Below are positions 1-8,602 of a DNA stretch of 64,000 bases, in pieces; the stretch's first letter is position 1, and each line of letters opens with the position of its first letter. Under the pieces are notes generated by a model. It was not told the DNA's origin. It searched no databases and saw nothing but the letters and a program-made list of their open reading frames with translations. The position numbers were made by a program, and so were the translations under genes. This DNA is from CAZSBG01 sp964605145 (lineage in GTDB: Bacteria; Zhuqueibacterota; Zhuqueibacteria; Thermofontimicrobiales; Thermofontimicrobiaceae). The DNA is taken from assembly GCA_964605145.1 (NCBI GenBank), contig CAZSBG010000012.1, positions 1-64,000 of the forward strand. Reading direction: 5' to 3'.

Positions 1-185
1 TAGCCATTTTTTTTATTAACGGCATCTATAATATAGCAAGCTTGGAGGCTGAATAATCACAAATTTTTCTTGATAAGCAAATTTTGTCGTTGCTTCTGAT
101 TATTCAAATTAATATCTTTTTGATCAGATAATTCTCAATTTTAAATCGAATTAATGAATCGTTGTTTCAAAGTCATGGAGAAATC

Positions 186-488
186 ATGGTCAAGCATATC
201 GTGATGTGGAAACTTTTTATTGAGGCTGAAGGATTTTCGAAGGCTGAAAATGCTGAAAGGATGAAATCACGACTGGAAGCGTTAAAAGAAGCCATTTCGG
301 AGATCAAATCGATGGAAGTTGGCATAAATATCAATCCCTCGCCAGACGCGTACGATATTGTTCTCTATTCAGAATTTGAAAATCTATATGATTTAAAAAC
401 ATATCAGGATCACCCAAATCATATCGCATTTAAAGAATTTATTCAAAATATTCGTTCAGATAAAAAAGTGGTGGATTACGTCGTTTGA
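186..488 (+). CDS. Dabb-family (stress-responsive A/B barrel) protein
   Basis: A protein of about 100 residues opening MVKHIVMWKL and carrying the spaced pattern of the Dabb ferredoxin-like fold: an N-terminal strand with the conserved HIVMWK motif, a long helix rich in Lys and Glu, a central VLYSEFEN strand, and the YQDHPNHIAFKEFI motif before a C-terminal VVDYVV strand. The family forms small dimeric alpha/beta barrels and is common in sugar-utilisation loci, but has no single assigned reaction. I place the start at the ATG at 186, which has GGAG at 177-180, rather than at the upstream in-frame TTG at 162. The next recognisable gene remnant begins right at its stop. Family assignment is confident; the function is unknown. 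Confidence 0.85.
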   Translation: MVKHIVMWKLFIEAEGFSKAENAERMKSRLEALKEAISEIKSMEVGININPSPDAYDIVLYSEFENLYDLKTYQDHPNHIAFKEFIQNIRSDKKVVDYVV

Positions 489-874
489 ATTCCCGTTTCG
501 ATGACTCAAAGTTTTGGAAATACTTTATGAACCTTCCCTGTGCAGCCCTGGTCATCGGGCTGTGGATTCCGAACTTTTATTATTGCAGCCTGAACCAGTT
601 CATTGTTCAGCGCACACTGGCCGCGCAAAATCTCAGGCAGGGACATTTGGGCATCATTTTCGCTGCTTCAATGTGGCTTCTCGTTCTGTTTGCCATCGTT
701 TTTCCGGGCATTATGGCAGTGCAGCTTTACGGGGATCAACTGGTTACACCGGACAAAGCCTATCCCATGCTCATTCGCAACCTGATCCCTGCCGGGCTGC
801 GGGGATTTATATTCGCCGCATTGGCCGGCGTTGTCATCGCGACGGTGATTGGATTCTACATTCTATTCTGGTAA
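485..874 (+). pseudogene. Remnant of a sodium:solute symporter (SSS/SGLT family)
   Basis: This open stretch of about 129 codons encodes only the middle of an SSS-family symporter. It contains the hallmark NQFIVQRTLAAQNL segment, the FPGIMAVQL helix, and the DKAYPMLIRNLIPAGLRGF motif that precede the conserved Ala/Ser-rich helix of the family. Full-length members have 500-600 residues. Here the N-terminal helices are absent and, after the LAGVVIATV segment, the sequence jumps to IGFYILFW, which resembles the extreme C-terminus of such symporters. I therefore read it as a gene that has lost both its N-terminal part and a large internal part. There is no ribosome binding site. It lies between a Dabb protein and a sugar esterase, so the parent was probably a sugar symporter. 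Confidence 0.75.
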
Positions 875-974
875 TGGATTTGATTGATATACAGATTGCT
901 TTCCCGGAGCTTCGGGTTTAAAAGAACTTATTTTTCAGAAATCTCACATTGTAAATCAAGAGGAGAAAACCACG

Positions 975-1937
975 ATGCCACTTTTATTCGATATGCCACT
1001 TGACCAGTTGACCACCTATACCGGCTGCAATCCTCGTCCCAAAAATTTTGACGATTACTGGGAAAGCGGATTGAGTGAGATGAAATCCATCGATCCCGGA
1101 ATGGAACTCGTGAAGGCTGATTTTCATACGCCATTTGCAGAATGTTTCGATTTATATTTCACGGGGGTCGACGGAGCAAGAATTCATGCCAAATTTATTC
1201 GTCCCCAAAATACGCATGAGCCGCATCCTGCGGTGCTGATGTTTCATGGCTACACCGGAAATGCCGGCGATTGGACCGCCAAACTTGGATACGCGGCAAT
1301 GGGTTTTTCGGTGGCGGCACTGGACTGCCGCGGCCAGGGCGGTAAATCCGAAGACAAGGGAGGTGTGTTCGGCCACACGCTCAATGGCCACATTATCCGC
1401 GGCCTGGATGATACTCCCGAGAAATTGCTATTCAGGCACATCATGCTGGATACGGCGCAATTGGCCGGCATTGTGATGGATATCCCGGATGTGGACGAAC
1501 ACCGTGTCGGCGCTCTGGGTGCCAGTCAGGGCGGTGCATTGACATTAGCCTGCGCCGCGCTGGAGCCGCGATTAAACCGGGCAGCGCCGGTGTTCCCTTT
1601 TCTCTCCGATTACAAACGCGTCTGGCAACTGGATTTGGCCGAGCATGCCTACGCTGAATTGAAAGAGCATTTTCGTAAATTCGATCCACTCCACCAACGC
1701 GAGGAGGAGATATTCACTAAATTGGGTTACATCGATATTCAGCATCTCTGCCCGCGAATCAAAGGCGAAGTGCTCATGGGCGTGGGACTGATGGACACCA
1801 TTTGCCCGCCATCGACGCAGTTCGCGGCGTATAATAAAATCAAATCGAAGAAATCCCTGGCCATTTATCCGGATTTTGGCCATGAAGAATTGCCCGGCCA
1901 CGCGGACACAGTTTTTCAGTTTATGGCTGGAATGTAA
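975..1937 (+). CDS. CE7-family acetylxylan esterase / cephalosporin-C deacetylase
   Basis: The 320-residue protein is a standard-length alpha/beta hydrolase of carbohydrate esterase family 7. All family signatures are visible: RGQ at residues 119-121, the nucleophile elbow GASQGG with Ser184, the acid Asp274 in GLMDTICPPS, and the HE motif with His303 in FGHEE. The N-terminal MPLLFDMPLDQL is also typical. CE7 enzymes remove O-acetyl groups from short xylo-oligosaccharides and other acetylated small substrates. There is no signal peptide, so it should act in the cytoplasm on imported oligosaccharides. An AGGAG motif at 961-965 precedes the ATG. The adjacent symporter remnant fits a former sugar-uptake unit. 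High confidence in the family; the natural substrate is inferred. Confidence 0.92.
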   Translation: MPLLFDMPLDQLTTYTGCNPRPKNFDDYWESGLSEMKSIDPGMELVKADFHTPFAECFDLYFTGVDGARIHAKFIRPQNTHEPHPAVLMFHGYTGNAGDWTAKLGYAAMGFSVAALDCRGQGGKSEDKGGVFGHTLNGHIIRGLDDTPEKLLFRHIMLDTAQLAGIVMDIPDVDEHRVGALGASQGGALTLACAALEPRLNRAAPVFPFLSDYKRVWQLDLAEHAYAELKEHFRKFDPLHQREEEIFTKLGYIDIQHLCPRIKGEVLMGVGLMDTICPPSTQFAAYNKIKSKKSLAIYPDFGHEELPGHADTVFQFMAGM

Positions 1938-2010
1938 ATCTCTGGAAAATTTATTTTGCATTTTTGGTTTGGAATTGTTATCTTTGCTTTGTAAAAAAAG
2001 GAAGTTCAAA

Positions 2011-2454
2011 ATGAAAAAAATCCGTCCCATCGCTTTATGTTTATTCAGAAATAATGGCAGAATTTTGGTTGGTGAATTCCAGGATCGCATCAGCAAGGAA
2101 AGATTTTACCGTCCCCTGGGCGGGGGCATCGAATTTTCGGAGCCGGGAGAGAAGGCGGTCCATCGGGAAATTCAGGAAGAACTGTCTGAAGACATTGAAA
2201 ACGTGAAGCTTTTGGGCTACCTCGAAAATATATTTTTTCACGAGGGCGAGCACAAGCATGAAATTGTAATGGTGTTCGACGGGGAATTTAAAGACAAATC
2301 GGTTTACGGAAAATCCAGGGTGGATGGCATGGAAGCTAATGGCCAGAAAATCAAAGCGGTGTGGAAGCATCTCAGTGAGTTCGGCGAGAATAGCCTCCCG
2401 CTTTATCCGAATGGGATGCTGGAATTATTGAAGAAACATCACTCAGAAAAGTAG
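2011..2454 (+). CDS. NUDIX hydrolase
   Basis: A protein of 147 residues with a complete NUDIX box: G-x5-E-x7-REIQEEL spans the segment from GGGIEFSE through REIQEEL, and includes the metal-binding Glu residues. The preceding RFYRPLGGGIEF strand is typical. NUDIX enzymes hydrolyse nucleoside diphosphates linked to another moiety; the closest group by general look is the MutT-like set acting on modified nucleotides or related metabolites. The start is the ATG at 2011 with AAGGAAG at 1998-2004; an upstream in-frame extension overlaps the esterase and is not credible. It stands alone between the esterase and the cobalamin-related unit, so context does not refine the substrate. Confidence 0.88.
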   Translation: MKKIRPIALCLFRNNGRILVGEFQDRISKERFYRPLGGGIEFSEPGEKAVHREIQEELSEDIENVKLLGYLENIFFHEGEHKHEIVMVFDGEFKDKSVYGKSRVDGMEANGQKIKAVWKHLSEFGENSLPLYPNGMLELLKKHHSEK

Positions 2455-2521
2455 GAATTTTCGAGTAGTTCATTTTATGCTGTGCTTGTTTTTTTATTAA
2501 AACGGTTAACGGAGAAAATAA

Positions 2522-3214
2522 ATGGAAATTTTGGATAAAATTCCCTTTCAGATTGATGAAGAAAAATTACTGAAGAAACTGAGAATTGCTAAGTCGAGCG
2601 ACTATTACAGCGAAATCAGTCGGCTCATCGAAAAAGTCGCGCCGGTGGTGCGGCCGAAGGTTGTTTTTAGCGTTTCCTACATCGAAGAAAAAAACGCGGA
2701 TTCGATTGTGCTGGACGGCGTTCGGTTCACGAGCCGCGTGCTGAGCGCCAACGTGGAGAAGGTGGAGCGCGTTTTCCCGTTCGTTGCCACGTGCGGAGCC
2801 GAGATGGAAGAGTTCGAAAAATCGTGCGATGACATGCTGGAAATTTTCTGGATCGATACCATCAAATATTTCGCGCTGGAAACCAGCTCGCAATTTCTCA
2901 AAAATCATTTGAAAGAAAAATTTGCCCTCACAAAAATTTCCTCCATGAGTCCCGGTTCCGGCAAAGCAGACACATGGCCCATCGAACAGCAAAAGCAGCT
3001 TTTTTCGCTGTTCGGCGATGTGGAATCGCTCATCGGCGTGAGGCTCACGGACAGTTGTTTGATGATCCCCAACAAATCGGTGTCCGGCATCTATTTCCCG
3101 CGTGACGTGACGTTCGAAAACTGCCAGTTGTGTCCCCGCGAAGGCTGTCCCGGTCGCCGCGCTGCGTACGACGAAAGCCTGCTGCATTCGTATTTCGATG
3201 AAGTGACGAAATGA
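2522..3214 (+). CDS. Stand-alone cobalamin-dependent methionine synthase activation-domain protein
   Basis: This 230-residue protein resembles the C-terminal activation (S-adenosylmethionine-binding) domain of MetH but occurs as a separate polypeptide. The diagnostic stretch is in the C-terminal half: SPGSGKADTWPIEQQ, then LFSLFGD, IGVRLTDSCLMIPNKS, SGIYFP, and a Cys-rich tail with CQLCPREGCPGRRAAYD. In MetH this domain supplies S-adenosylmethionine for reductive remethylation of cob(II)alamin. Stand-alone versions are known in anaerobes, where they are thought to reactivate corrinoid proteins. The Cys residues (CxxCxxxxC) suggest a metal or iron-sulfur site beyond the MetH domain, as in other stand-alone homologues. 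It overlaps the next gene by four bases (ATGA), so the two are translationally coupled. No methionine synthase or corrinoid protein lies in this window. Confidence 0.82.
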   Translation: MEILDKIPFQIDEEKLLKKLRIAKSSDYYSEISRLIEKVAPVVRPKVVFSVSYIEEKNADSIVLDGVRFTSRVLSANVEKVERVFPFVATCGAEMEEFEKSCDDMLEIFWIDTIKYFALETSSQFLKNHLKEKFALTKISSMSPGSGKADTWPIEQQKQLFSLFGDVESLIGVRLTDSCLMIPNKSVSGIYFPRDVTFENCQLCPREGCPGRRAAYDESLLHSYFDEVTK

Positions 3215-4494
3215 CTGAAAATTCATCCCCCAAAAAAGTGATTGTCATTGGCGGCGGACCAGCCGGATTGATGGCTGCCGGCCAGGCCGCCCGAAATGGC
3301 GCCGAGACGATTCTGTTCGAAAAAATGAACCAGACCGGGCGCAAGCTGAGAATCACCGGCAAGGGGCGCTGCAACCTGACCAATGTGGCGCCGATACCTG
3401 ATTTCATCGAACATTTCGGCAGGAACGGCAAATTCCTCCGCCAGGTTTTTTCCCGGTTCTTCAGCGAGGAATTAATTGAATTTTTCAATCACCTGGGCGT
3501 GGAAACAGTTGTCGAGCGGGGAGGGCGTGTGTTCCCTGCAAGCGGAAGCGCGCCGGAGGTTGCCGCGGCGCTTTTGGCATGGGTCAGGGAAAGCGGCGTT
3601 CGCATTATCACTGGAGCCAGGGCGGAAGAATTGATCGTCAGGGAGAATCGGCTTGTCGGCCTGAACGTATTCGATATGAAGACAAAGCAAACCGCCCAAT
3701 ACGAGGCCGATGCGATTATCATTGCTGCCGGGGGAAAATCGTACCCGGGAACCGGCTCCACCGGGGATGGCTATCGATTGGCAAAATCGGTCGGGCACAC
3801 CATTGTTCCTGTCCTGCCGGCGCTGGTTCCGCTGGAAATCGCCGGGAAGAGTTGCCCCCGATTGAAGGGGCTGACCCTCCGAAATGTGGAGGTGACTGTT
3901 TTTACTGAAGAAAAAATGATAGGCCGGGAATTTGGCGAAATGGAATTTGAGGAATACGGCGTCACCGGCCCGATTATCCTTTCGCTCAGCCGTTTCGTTG
4001 TCGATGCCATCAGCGAGAAACGAAATGTCACTCTCTCCATCAATTTGAAGCCGGCGCTGGACGCGGAAAAGTTGGACGCCCGCCTGCTCAGGGAACTGGA
4101 CAGCAATGGCAAGAACGAATTCCAAAAAATATTGACGGCGCTGCTCCCGGCACGATTGATTCCCGTCTGCCTCGATGCTGTACAAATTTTGCCGCAAAAG
4201 CCGTGCAGCCAAATCTCTGCGGAGGAACGGAAGCGATTGAGGCGTTGGCTGCATAATTTCACGTTGTTAGTAACCGGGTATCGCCCGTTTTCCGAAGCGC
4301 TGGTTACAGCCGGCGGCGTGGATTTGAGCGACGTTTATCCCCGCACTTTGGAATCGCGGATTCTCAACGGACTTTACTTTGCCGGCGAAGTGCTAAATGT
4401 GGATGCGGATACCGGGGGGTATAATTTGCAGGCTGCGTTTTCCACCGGGTACGTGGCAGGCCTTTCGGCGGCTGAGTTTCGAACTTTTAAATAA
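3211..4494 (+). CDS. HI0933/YhiN-family NAD(P)/FAD-dependent oxidoreductase
   Basis: A flavoprotein of 427 residues. It starts with a Rossmann dinucleotide fold (VIVIGGGPAGLMAAGQAA), followed by the family signature GRKLRITGKGRCNLTN. A second FAD contact is visible in IIIAAGGKSYPGTGSTGDGY, and the C-terminal FAD site in LYFAGEVLNVDADTGGYN with LQAAFSTGYVAG. Length matches the HI0933 family (about 400 residues). Some family members reduce double bonds of steroids or aromatic acids (BaiN), but most have no known substrate. The start ATG at 3211 overlaps the stop of the methionine synthase activation-domain gene, which suggests co-translation; whether this flavoprotein donates electrons to a corrinoid reactivation reaction is speculation. 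Confidence 0.9.
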   Translation: MTENSSPKKVIVIGGGPAGLMAAGQAARNGAETILFEKMNQTGRKLRITGKGRCNLTNVAPIPDFIEHFGRNGKFLRQVFSRFFSEELIEFFNHLGVETVVERGGRVFPASGSAPEVAAALLAWVRESGVRIITGARAEELIVRENRLVGLNVFDMKTKQTAQYEADAIIIAAGGKSYPGTGSTGDGYRLAKSVGHTIVPVLPALVPLEIAGKSCPRLKGLTLRNVEVTVFTEEKMIGREFGEMEFEEYGVTGPIILSLSRFVVDAISEKRNVTLSINLKPALDAEKLDARLLRELDSNGKNEFQKILTALLPARLIPVCLDAVQILPQKPCSQISAEERKRLRRWLHNFTLLVTGYRPFSEALVTAGGVDLSDVYPRTLESRILNGLYFAGEVLNVDADTGGYNLQAAFSTGYVAGLSAAEFRTFK

Positions 4495-4657
4495 GAGAAT
4501 ACTTCAATCACCTGGCATTATTCTACATCAATCTCAAAGAAATCGGAGCGAACATTGCCTAACCAATATCTGCCATCAGATAATTTTGGCTATTAATACT
4601 ACTTTTCTTCAAATCGCGAATTGGTGTCTATTAAAAGAAAAAATCCTATCCATGTCA

Positions 4658-5497
4658 TTATGGAATAATATTTACTGCAATCTCTGATATACGAGACACA
4701 ACATTACTATTGTTTATTACAACAAATTGTATTGTATGTGAACCAAGAAAGGGTTCGGGCACATAATCTCGGGAGGCGATAAAGGTAAACACATTCTCAG
4801 GATCGCTCTCGACATTGAATAAGCCAGGAAGAGATTGATATTCCAATGATTCATTCCGAGGATCAATTGCATTTACGGTTATTTTTATAGATTCTCCCTC
4901 TTTCAAACTACTTTTACTCGTCGTAATCGAATTTATCTTTGGAAGTGTGATAGAATTTTCAATTGATATGTATGATTCTTTTTTCAATATGTCAGCATCA
5001 ATTGCTTTGGCTAAATCTATTACTTTTCCATAACTGCGAGAGTTAATTCTAAAGAGAGCATTTCTCCGAATAAACAATATATCTGTTACGTTGGTAGAAT
5101 CAGAATTTGGTGACGACCACCATAATTCATCCCCGATAGATACTCCCTGTATTGGACCTTCCTGCATAATCCCGCTAATACTTTTCAGATATGCCAGGGC
5201 AGTTTTTACTGCATCTTCATGTGATTGATATATTCCTACAGTTAGAAATACAGATACCTGGTCATCAGGTTTCTGATAAACGAATTCCCTGCCTCGATTC
5301 CACTGAGCGCGTTTTCTTATAAATTCAAACTCTGGTAGATATTTTTTTGCTATGCCTTCTACGCCAATTTTGGTAATAAATGATTCATCATCTTTTGGAT
5401 TAAAAATACCCTCGCAAAATAGAAAGAAGCATAAAAGCATTATTGAAAAAGCTATTGAGAATAAATTTTTTAGAAAAAGAGAACTCTTTTTATTCAT
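4658..5497 (-). CDS. Putative lipoprotein, tandem paralogue 1
   Basis: A protein of 279 residues whose N-terminus (MNKKSSLFLKNLFSIAFSIM...LCFFLFCEG) is a signal peptide ending in a plausible lipobox, FLFC, so the mature protein likely starts at Cys28. It continues GIFNPKDDESFITK. The rest shows no family I recognise; the C-terminal third (TLPKINSITTSKSSLKEGESIKITV...DPRNESLEYQ) looks like an Ig/PKD-type beta-sandwich. GGAAGG lies upstream of the ATG on the minus strand (around 5505-5510). The gene downstream in transcription order from the paralogue at 5549-6388 shares the lipobox region with it base for base over 62 bp. Both face the HI0933 gene tail to tail. Likely periplasmic or surface anchored; function unknown. 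Confidence 0.7.
   Translation of the reverse strand: MNKKSSLFLKNLFSIAFSIMLLCFFLFCEGIFNPKDDESFITKIGVEGIAKKYLPEFEFIRKRAQWNRGREFVYQKPDDQVSVFLTVGIYQSHEDAVKTALAYLKSISGIMQEGPIQGVSIGDELWWSSPNSDSTNVTDILFIRRNALFRINSRSYGKVIDLAKAIDADILKKESYISIENSITLPKINSITTSKSSLKEGESIKITVNAIDPRNESLEYQSLPGLFNVESDPENVFTFIASRDYVPEPFLGSHTIQFVVINNSNVVSRISEIAVNIIP
5368..5429 (-). repeat. 62-bp perfect direct repeat, copy in lipoprotein 1
   Basis: The 62 bases here are identical to 6280-6341. They encode the end of the signal peptide, the lipobox Cys and the first residues of the mature lipoprotein (about FCEGIFNPKDDESFITK). Sequence on both sides diverges at once. Confidence 0.9.
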
Positions 5498-5548
5498 ATC
5501 GGAATTAACCTTCCGTTTGTTATTTTAGAAAAAAAAGAACTCAATACG

Positions 5549-6388
5549 TTATCTAAAAGGAATTATTTTTATTACAGATGTGATTATATAATTTTCATTC
5601 CAAACCCATATTTTAACCCTGGCTTTTTGGGGATCATCGGATTCGTCGACAGGTTTAAACGGATAAACTGTTAACACTCCGGTTTCAGAAATATTGCCAA
5701 AACCTGACGCATATTTTCGATAGCGTAACTTTAGATTGTTTGGATCTTGCGCATCGATAGTCAACTCGACAGGTTGTTCCCAGTTTTCGGGCAATTCAGA
5801 GGTGATTTTTACAGAATTGATAGTAGGAGCCGGGATATTATTTTTTGATCCATTTCCGGTCTCTACTAGAATACTATCCATTTTCCTGGAGACCGATTCA
5901 ATCATTTTTGGATCGTAAGCGCCATTCCCATTAAACCAGACCATCATTAGAACATTATTTCGTATGAACGTAACAATACCCACTTGATCAAGTTGGTACC
6001 AGCAATTGTGGCCAATTTTGCCTTCTGCTAAAGGAAAATCAATGATATTTTTCAATGCCAATGTACTCATATCAAGTCTTTCTACCATCGAAAGCTCAGC
6101 ATCATCGACCGAAGTGAATATCCAATATTCAAAATCGATAACGTTTAGTACCTCTGGCGGTATTTCTTGTTGAATACTCTCTAAAGGGAATGATGGAACG
6201 AATTTGACATCAATTGGTGTATTTTCAAATTTATACTCGCGAAGAGGGTCCATAAAGCCCTTGCGGATATGAAATCCATTTTTGGTAATAAATGATTCAT
6301 CATCTTTTGGATTAAAAATACCCTCGCAAAATAGAAAGAAGTATGGAAGTGTTAAGAAAAAAACGAAAAGGAACTGTTTAATTCTCAT
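5549..6388 (-). CDS. Putative lipoprotein, tandem paralogue 2
   Basis: About 279 residues from the ATG at 6388, chosen because GGGAGAAA lies just upstream and because the encoded start MRIKQFLFVFFLTLPYFFLFC is a good lipoprotein signal peptide; a longer frame to 6487 adds an unlikely leader. After the lipobox the segment EGIFNPKDDESFITK is identical to the neighbour, then the two proteins diverge almost completely until a similar C-terminal beta-rich domain (ITSELPENWEQPVELTIDAQDPNNLKLRYR). The pair is probably co-transcribed (51 bp apart). No family recognised. The layout, a constant export leader with divergent mature parts, hints at duplication followed by rapid divergence or by gene conversion of the leader only. 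Confidence 0.68.
   Translation of the reverse strand: MRIKQFLFVFFLTLPYFFLFCEGIFNPKDDESFITKNGFHIRKGFMDPLREYKFENTPIDVKFVPSFPLESIQQEIPPEVLNVIDFEYWIFTSVDDAELSMVERLDMSTLALKNIIDFPLAEGKIGHNCWYQLDQVGIVTFIRNNVLMMVWFNGNGAYDPKMIESVSRKMDSILVETGNGSKNNIPAPTINSVKITSELPENWEQPVELTIDAQDPNNLKLRYRKYASGFGNISETGVLTVYPFKPVDESDDPQKARVKIWVWNENYIITSVIKIIPFR
6280..6341 (-). repeat. 62-bp perfect direct repeat, copy in lipoprotein 2
   Basis: Second copy of the 62-bp identity, also in frame across the lipobox of its gene. Third codon positions are identical too, so the match is at the DNA level and not only protein conservation. Confidence 0.9.
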
Positions 6389-6773
6389 ATTAATTTTCTC
6401 CCAATTATTGTCTTTAAAGCTAATGTGCGAGTTATTATTTCTAAATGATTTTAACAGCAAAAAAAAGCGTTCTTCAAAAATTTTCACCGGTCTTTAAAAC
6501 CATTCTTCGGCTCTGGTTAGCTTTTCCAATGATAATTTATATTAAAGAATGATAGAAGGCAAGTGATATTTTATTTAATGAAAAAAATATTGCGTCGCGG
6601 TAATTGTGCGAATTGCCATCTAACAACGTGTAAACCTGGATAAAAATTCCGGAACAAATTTTCTGCAAAATCGTTTGATTGTGCATATTATTCGCTTTCG
6701 TCCAAATATAATATGGAAAAACGATTGGAATAGACGAACAATTTGAGCAACATTTATTGAAGAGGAAACAGCA

Positions 6774-7841
6774 ATGAAATTAGGTTTGATTGGATTGCAG
6801 AATTCAGGCAAAACGACCATCTTCAACGCGCTCAGCAATTCCAGGGCTGAGGTGACCGCATTCTCCAGCGGAAAGGCCGAACCGAACCTGGCCGTGGTGG
6901 ATGTTGGCGACGAGCGCATCGATAAATTATCCGAGCTTTATTCCCCGAAGAAAACCACGTACGCCACCGTGGAGCTTGTGGACTTTGCCGGCATGAACGA
7001 GGGCGCGGCCAAAAACGGAAGCTTTTCGGCGGAGCTGATGGCGCTCATCAAAAATATGGACGCGTTGGCCCTGGTCGTGCGGAATTTCACGGACAGCCTG
7101 GGCGACGCGCCAACGCCCCTCGAAGACATCGAGCACATCGACACCGAGTTGATCCTGGCCGACCTGATTTTGACGGAAACGCGGTTGGAGCGCCTCGAGT
7201 GGAATTACACGCGCAATAAAAAGACGGTCGCCATGCAGCTTGAAGAAAAAGTATTGCGCAGAATTTTGGAGCAGTTGAACAACAACGAGCCAATCCGAAC
7301 TCTCGTGATGACCGATGAGGAAGAAAAAATCATTCGCGGTTTTCAGTTCCTCACGAAAAAGCCGCTCCTGGTCATTTTCAATTCGGATGAGGCGCGGTTC
7401 GGCAAAAACGAAGAACTGATCGCTGCGATTCAGAAAAAATACAACACCATCGAATTTGCCGGCAATTTCGAAATGGAGCTTGCGCAACTGAGTCCCGAAG
7501 ACGCGGCCATGTTCATGCAGGACATGGGCATACAGCAGTCGGCAAGGACGCGGCTCACCGGTTTTCTATACAGCATTTTGGGTTACATCAGCTTTTTTAC
7601 TGTCGGCTCCGACGAGGTTCGGGCGTGGAGTATTCGCAGGGGACAAACCGCTGTGGAAGCGGCTGGCGCCATTCACACGGACCTGACCCGCGGTTTCATT
7701 CGCGCCGAGTGCTTTACGTACGGAGACCTGCTGAAATACGGCTCGGAAAAAGCCGTGAAGGAAAAGGGATTATTCCGCCTCGAAGGCAGGGATTACATCG
7801 TGAAAGACGGTGATACGCTGAGTATTCGGTTTAATGTATAG
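6774..7841 (+). CDS. ychF: YchF/OLA1-type P-loop GTPase/ATPase with TGS domain
   Basis: The 355-residue protein begins with the G1 loop GLQNSGKTT directly at the N-terminus, followed by NAL and, at about residue 60, the G3 region VDFAGM. A central helical coiled-coil insertion (LERLEWNYTRNKKTVAMQLEEKVLRR) and a C-terminal TGS domain (FFTVGSDEVRAWSIRRGQTAVEAAGAIHTDLTRGFIRAE...) complete the YchF architecture. YchF proteins hydrolyse ATP rather than GTP and bind ribosomes in the response to stress. Canonical YchF has NMSE-like bases for ATP specificity; here the equivalent is near VIFNSDE. It is the only gene of its small unit, preceded by a TATAAT box near 6707-6712 and AGAGGAAA before the ATG. 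I use the symbol for the family; the match is clear but divergent. Confidence 0.85.
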   Translation: MKLGLIGLQNSGKTTIFNALSNSRAEVTAFSSGKAEPNLAVVDVGDERIDKLSELYSPKKTTYATVELVDFAGMNEGAAKNGSFSAELMALIKNMDALALVVRNFTDSLGDAPTPLEDIEHIDTELILADLILTETRLERLEWNYTRNKKTVAMQLEEKVLRRILEQLNNNEPIRTLVMTDEEEKIIRGFQFLTKKPLLVIFNSDEARFGKNEELIAAIQKKYNTIEFAGNFEMELAQLSPEDAAMFMQDMGIQQSARTRLTGFLYSILGYISFFTVGSDEVRAWSIRRGQTAVEAAGAIHTDLTRGFIRAECFTYGDLLKYGSEKAVKEKGLFRLEGRDYIVKDGDTLSIRFNV

Positions 7842-8048
7842 CTTGAAGTTATAAGTGACTAAAGTGTTCCAGAGTTCATAAAGTGTCTTAAGTGATCTAA
7901 AGTGAACTAAAGTTGTTTAAAGGTTGAACTTGTTTTCAGTACCTTATTTATTGTACAGCAATATCGCTTCACGGACGAACTTCCGAGTTGATCATCCGAT
8001 CCGGAGAAAACTCCGGAACGATCTGTGCGACTAATGCGAGTTGAAGTG

Positions 8049-8062
8049 AACTAACGTTAGTT
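8049..8062. repeat. Perfect 14-bp palindrome
   Basis: AACTAACGTTAGTT reads the same on both strands. It follows a tract of AAGTGAACTAA-like units, so it may simply be the meeting point of two such units in opposite orientation. Confidence 0.55.
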
Positions 8063-8194
8063 AAACGCTGAGTTTAGTTTTTATCTTTTGTTACTATTAC
8101 TACATAGTCAGATTACCTTTTTTCTGTCATTTCCTCTGGACTTTACCCGGGGTACTTCCGTTGGTCGCCTTCGGTCGCCTGTATGTTTTTTACA

Positions 8195-8225
8195 GGAATC
8201 TCATTCTAAATCACGAGGAGATTCC
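8195..8225. repeat. Hairpin-forming inverted repeat in intergenic repeat region
   Basis: GGAATCTC at 8195-8202 pairs perfectly with GAGATTCC at 8218-8225 across a 15-base loop; a second stem CCTGTA/TACAGG lies at 8178-8196 and competes with it. About 80 bases further on comes GCGTGCGGGAATGACGG (8303-8319), a type of motif often seen in dispersed intergenic repeats. Not followed by a T-run, so not a terminator. Confidence 0.5.
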
Positions 8226-8538
8226 CGTCCTCCAAAAAGATGGCGGATCTGCGACGAAAAGCAAAGTCTGCATTCATCTAAAAATATAATGAAACTTTGC
8301 AGGCGTGCGGGAATGACGGCGGGAAAAAATTCAAGTTTCTTGAAAGTTACAAAGAAGATTAAGATTATGATTATGAGTACGATTACGATAAAAAAATCAA
8401 TCCTACCCTATAGATGAATCTTCGAGGCAAAGAGCATGCTATTATTTCAATAAGAAAAAAGTGAAAAGTGCTTTCGGTCACATTATAGTTTTGTAATATT
8501 GTTATATTTTCATAGAAAATTTAAGCCCACTCAATTTA

Positions 8539-8602
8539 GTAACCAGGGACACTATCAACATAAATTTTGCCCCCCAACTTTTATTTGATGGTCTCTGGTT
8601 AC
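8539..8602. repeat. 12-bp inverted repeat, possible REP/MITE-like remnant
   Basis: GTAACCAGGGAC (8539-8550) faces GTCTCTGGTTAC (8591-8602) with one G-T pair, bracketing about 40 bases. The left arm continues ACTATCAAC. The arrangement resembles the hairpins mobilised by REP-associated Y1 transposases, but no transposase is nearby, so the class is a guess. Confidence 0.4.

Noticed and set aside
8088..8417. Open frame of 109 codons on the plus strand in the gene-free region
   Set aside because: It runs across palindromes, hairpins and GATTAT/GATTAC repeats, has no ribosome binding site and gives a protein of low-complexity, basic composition with no motif.
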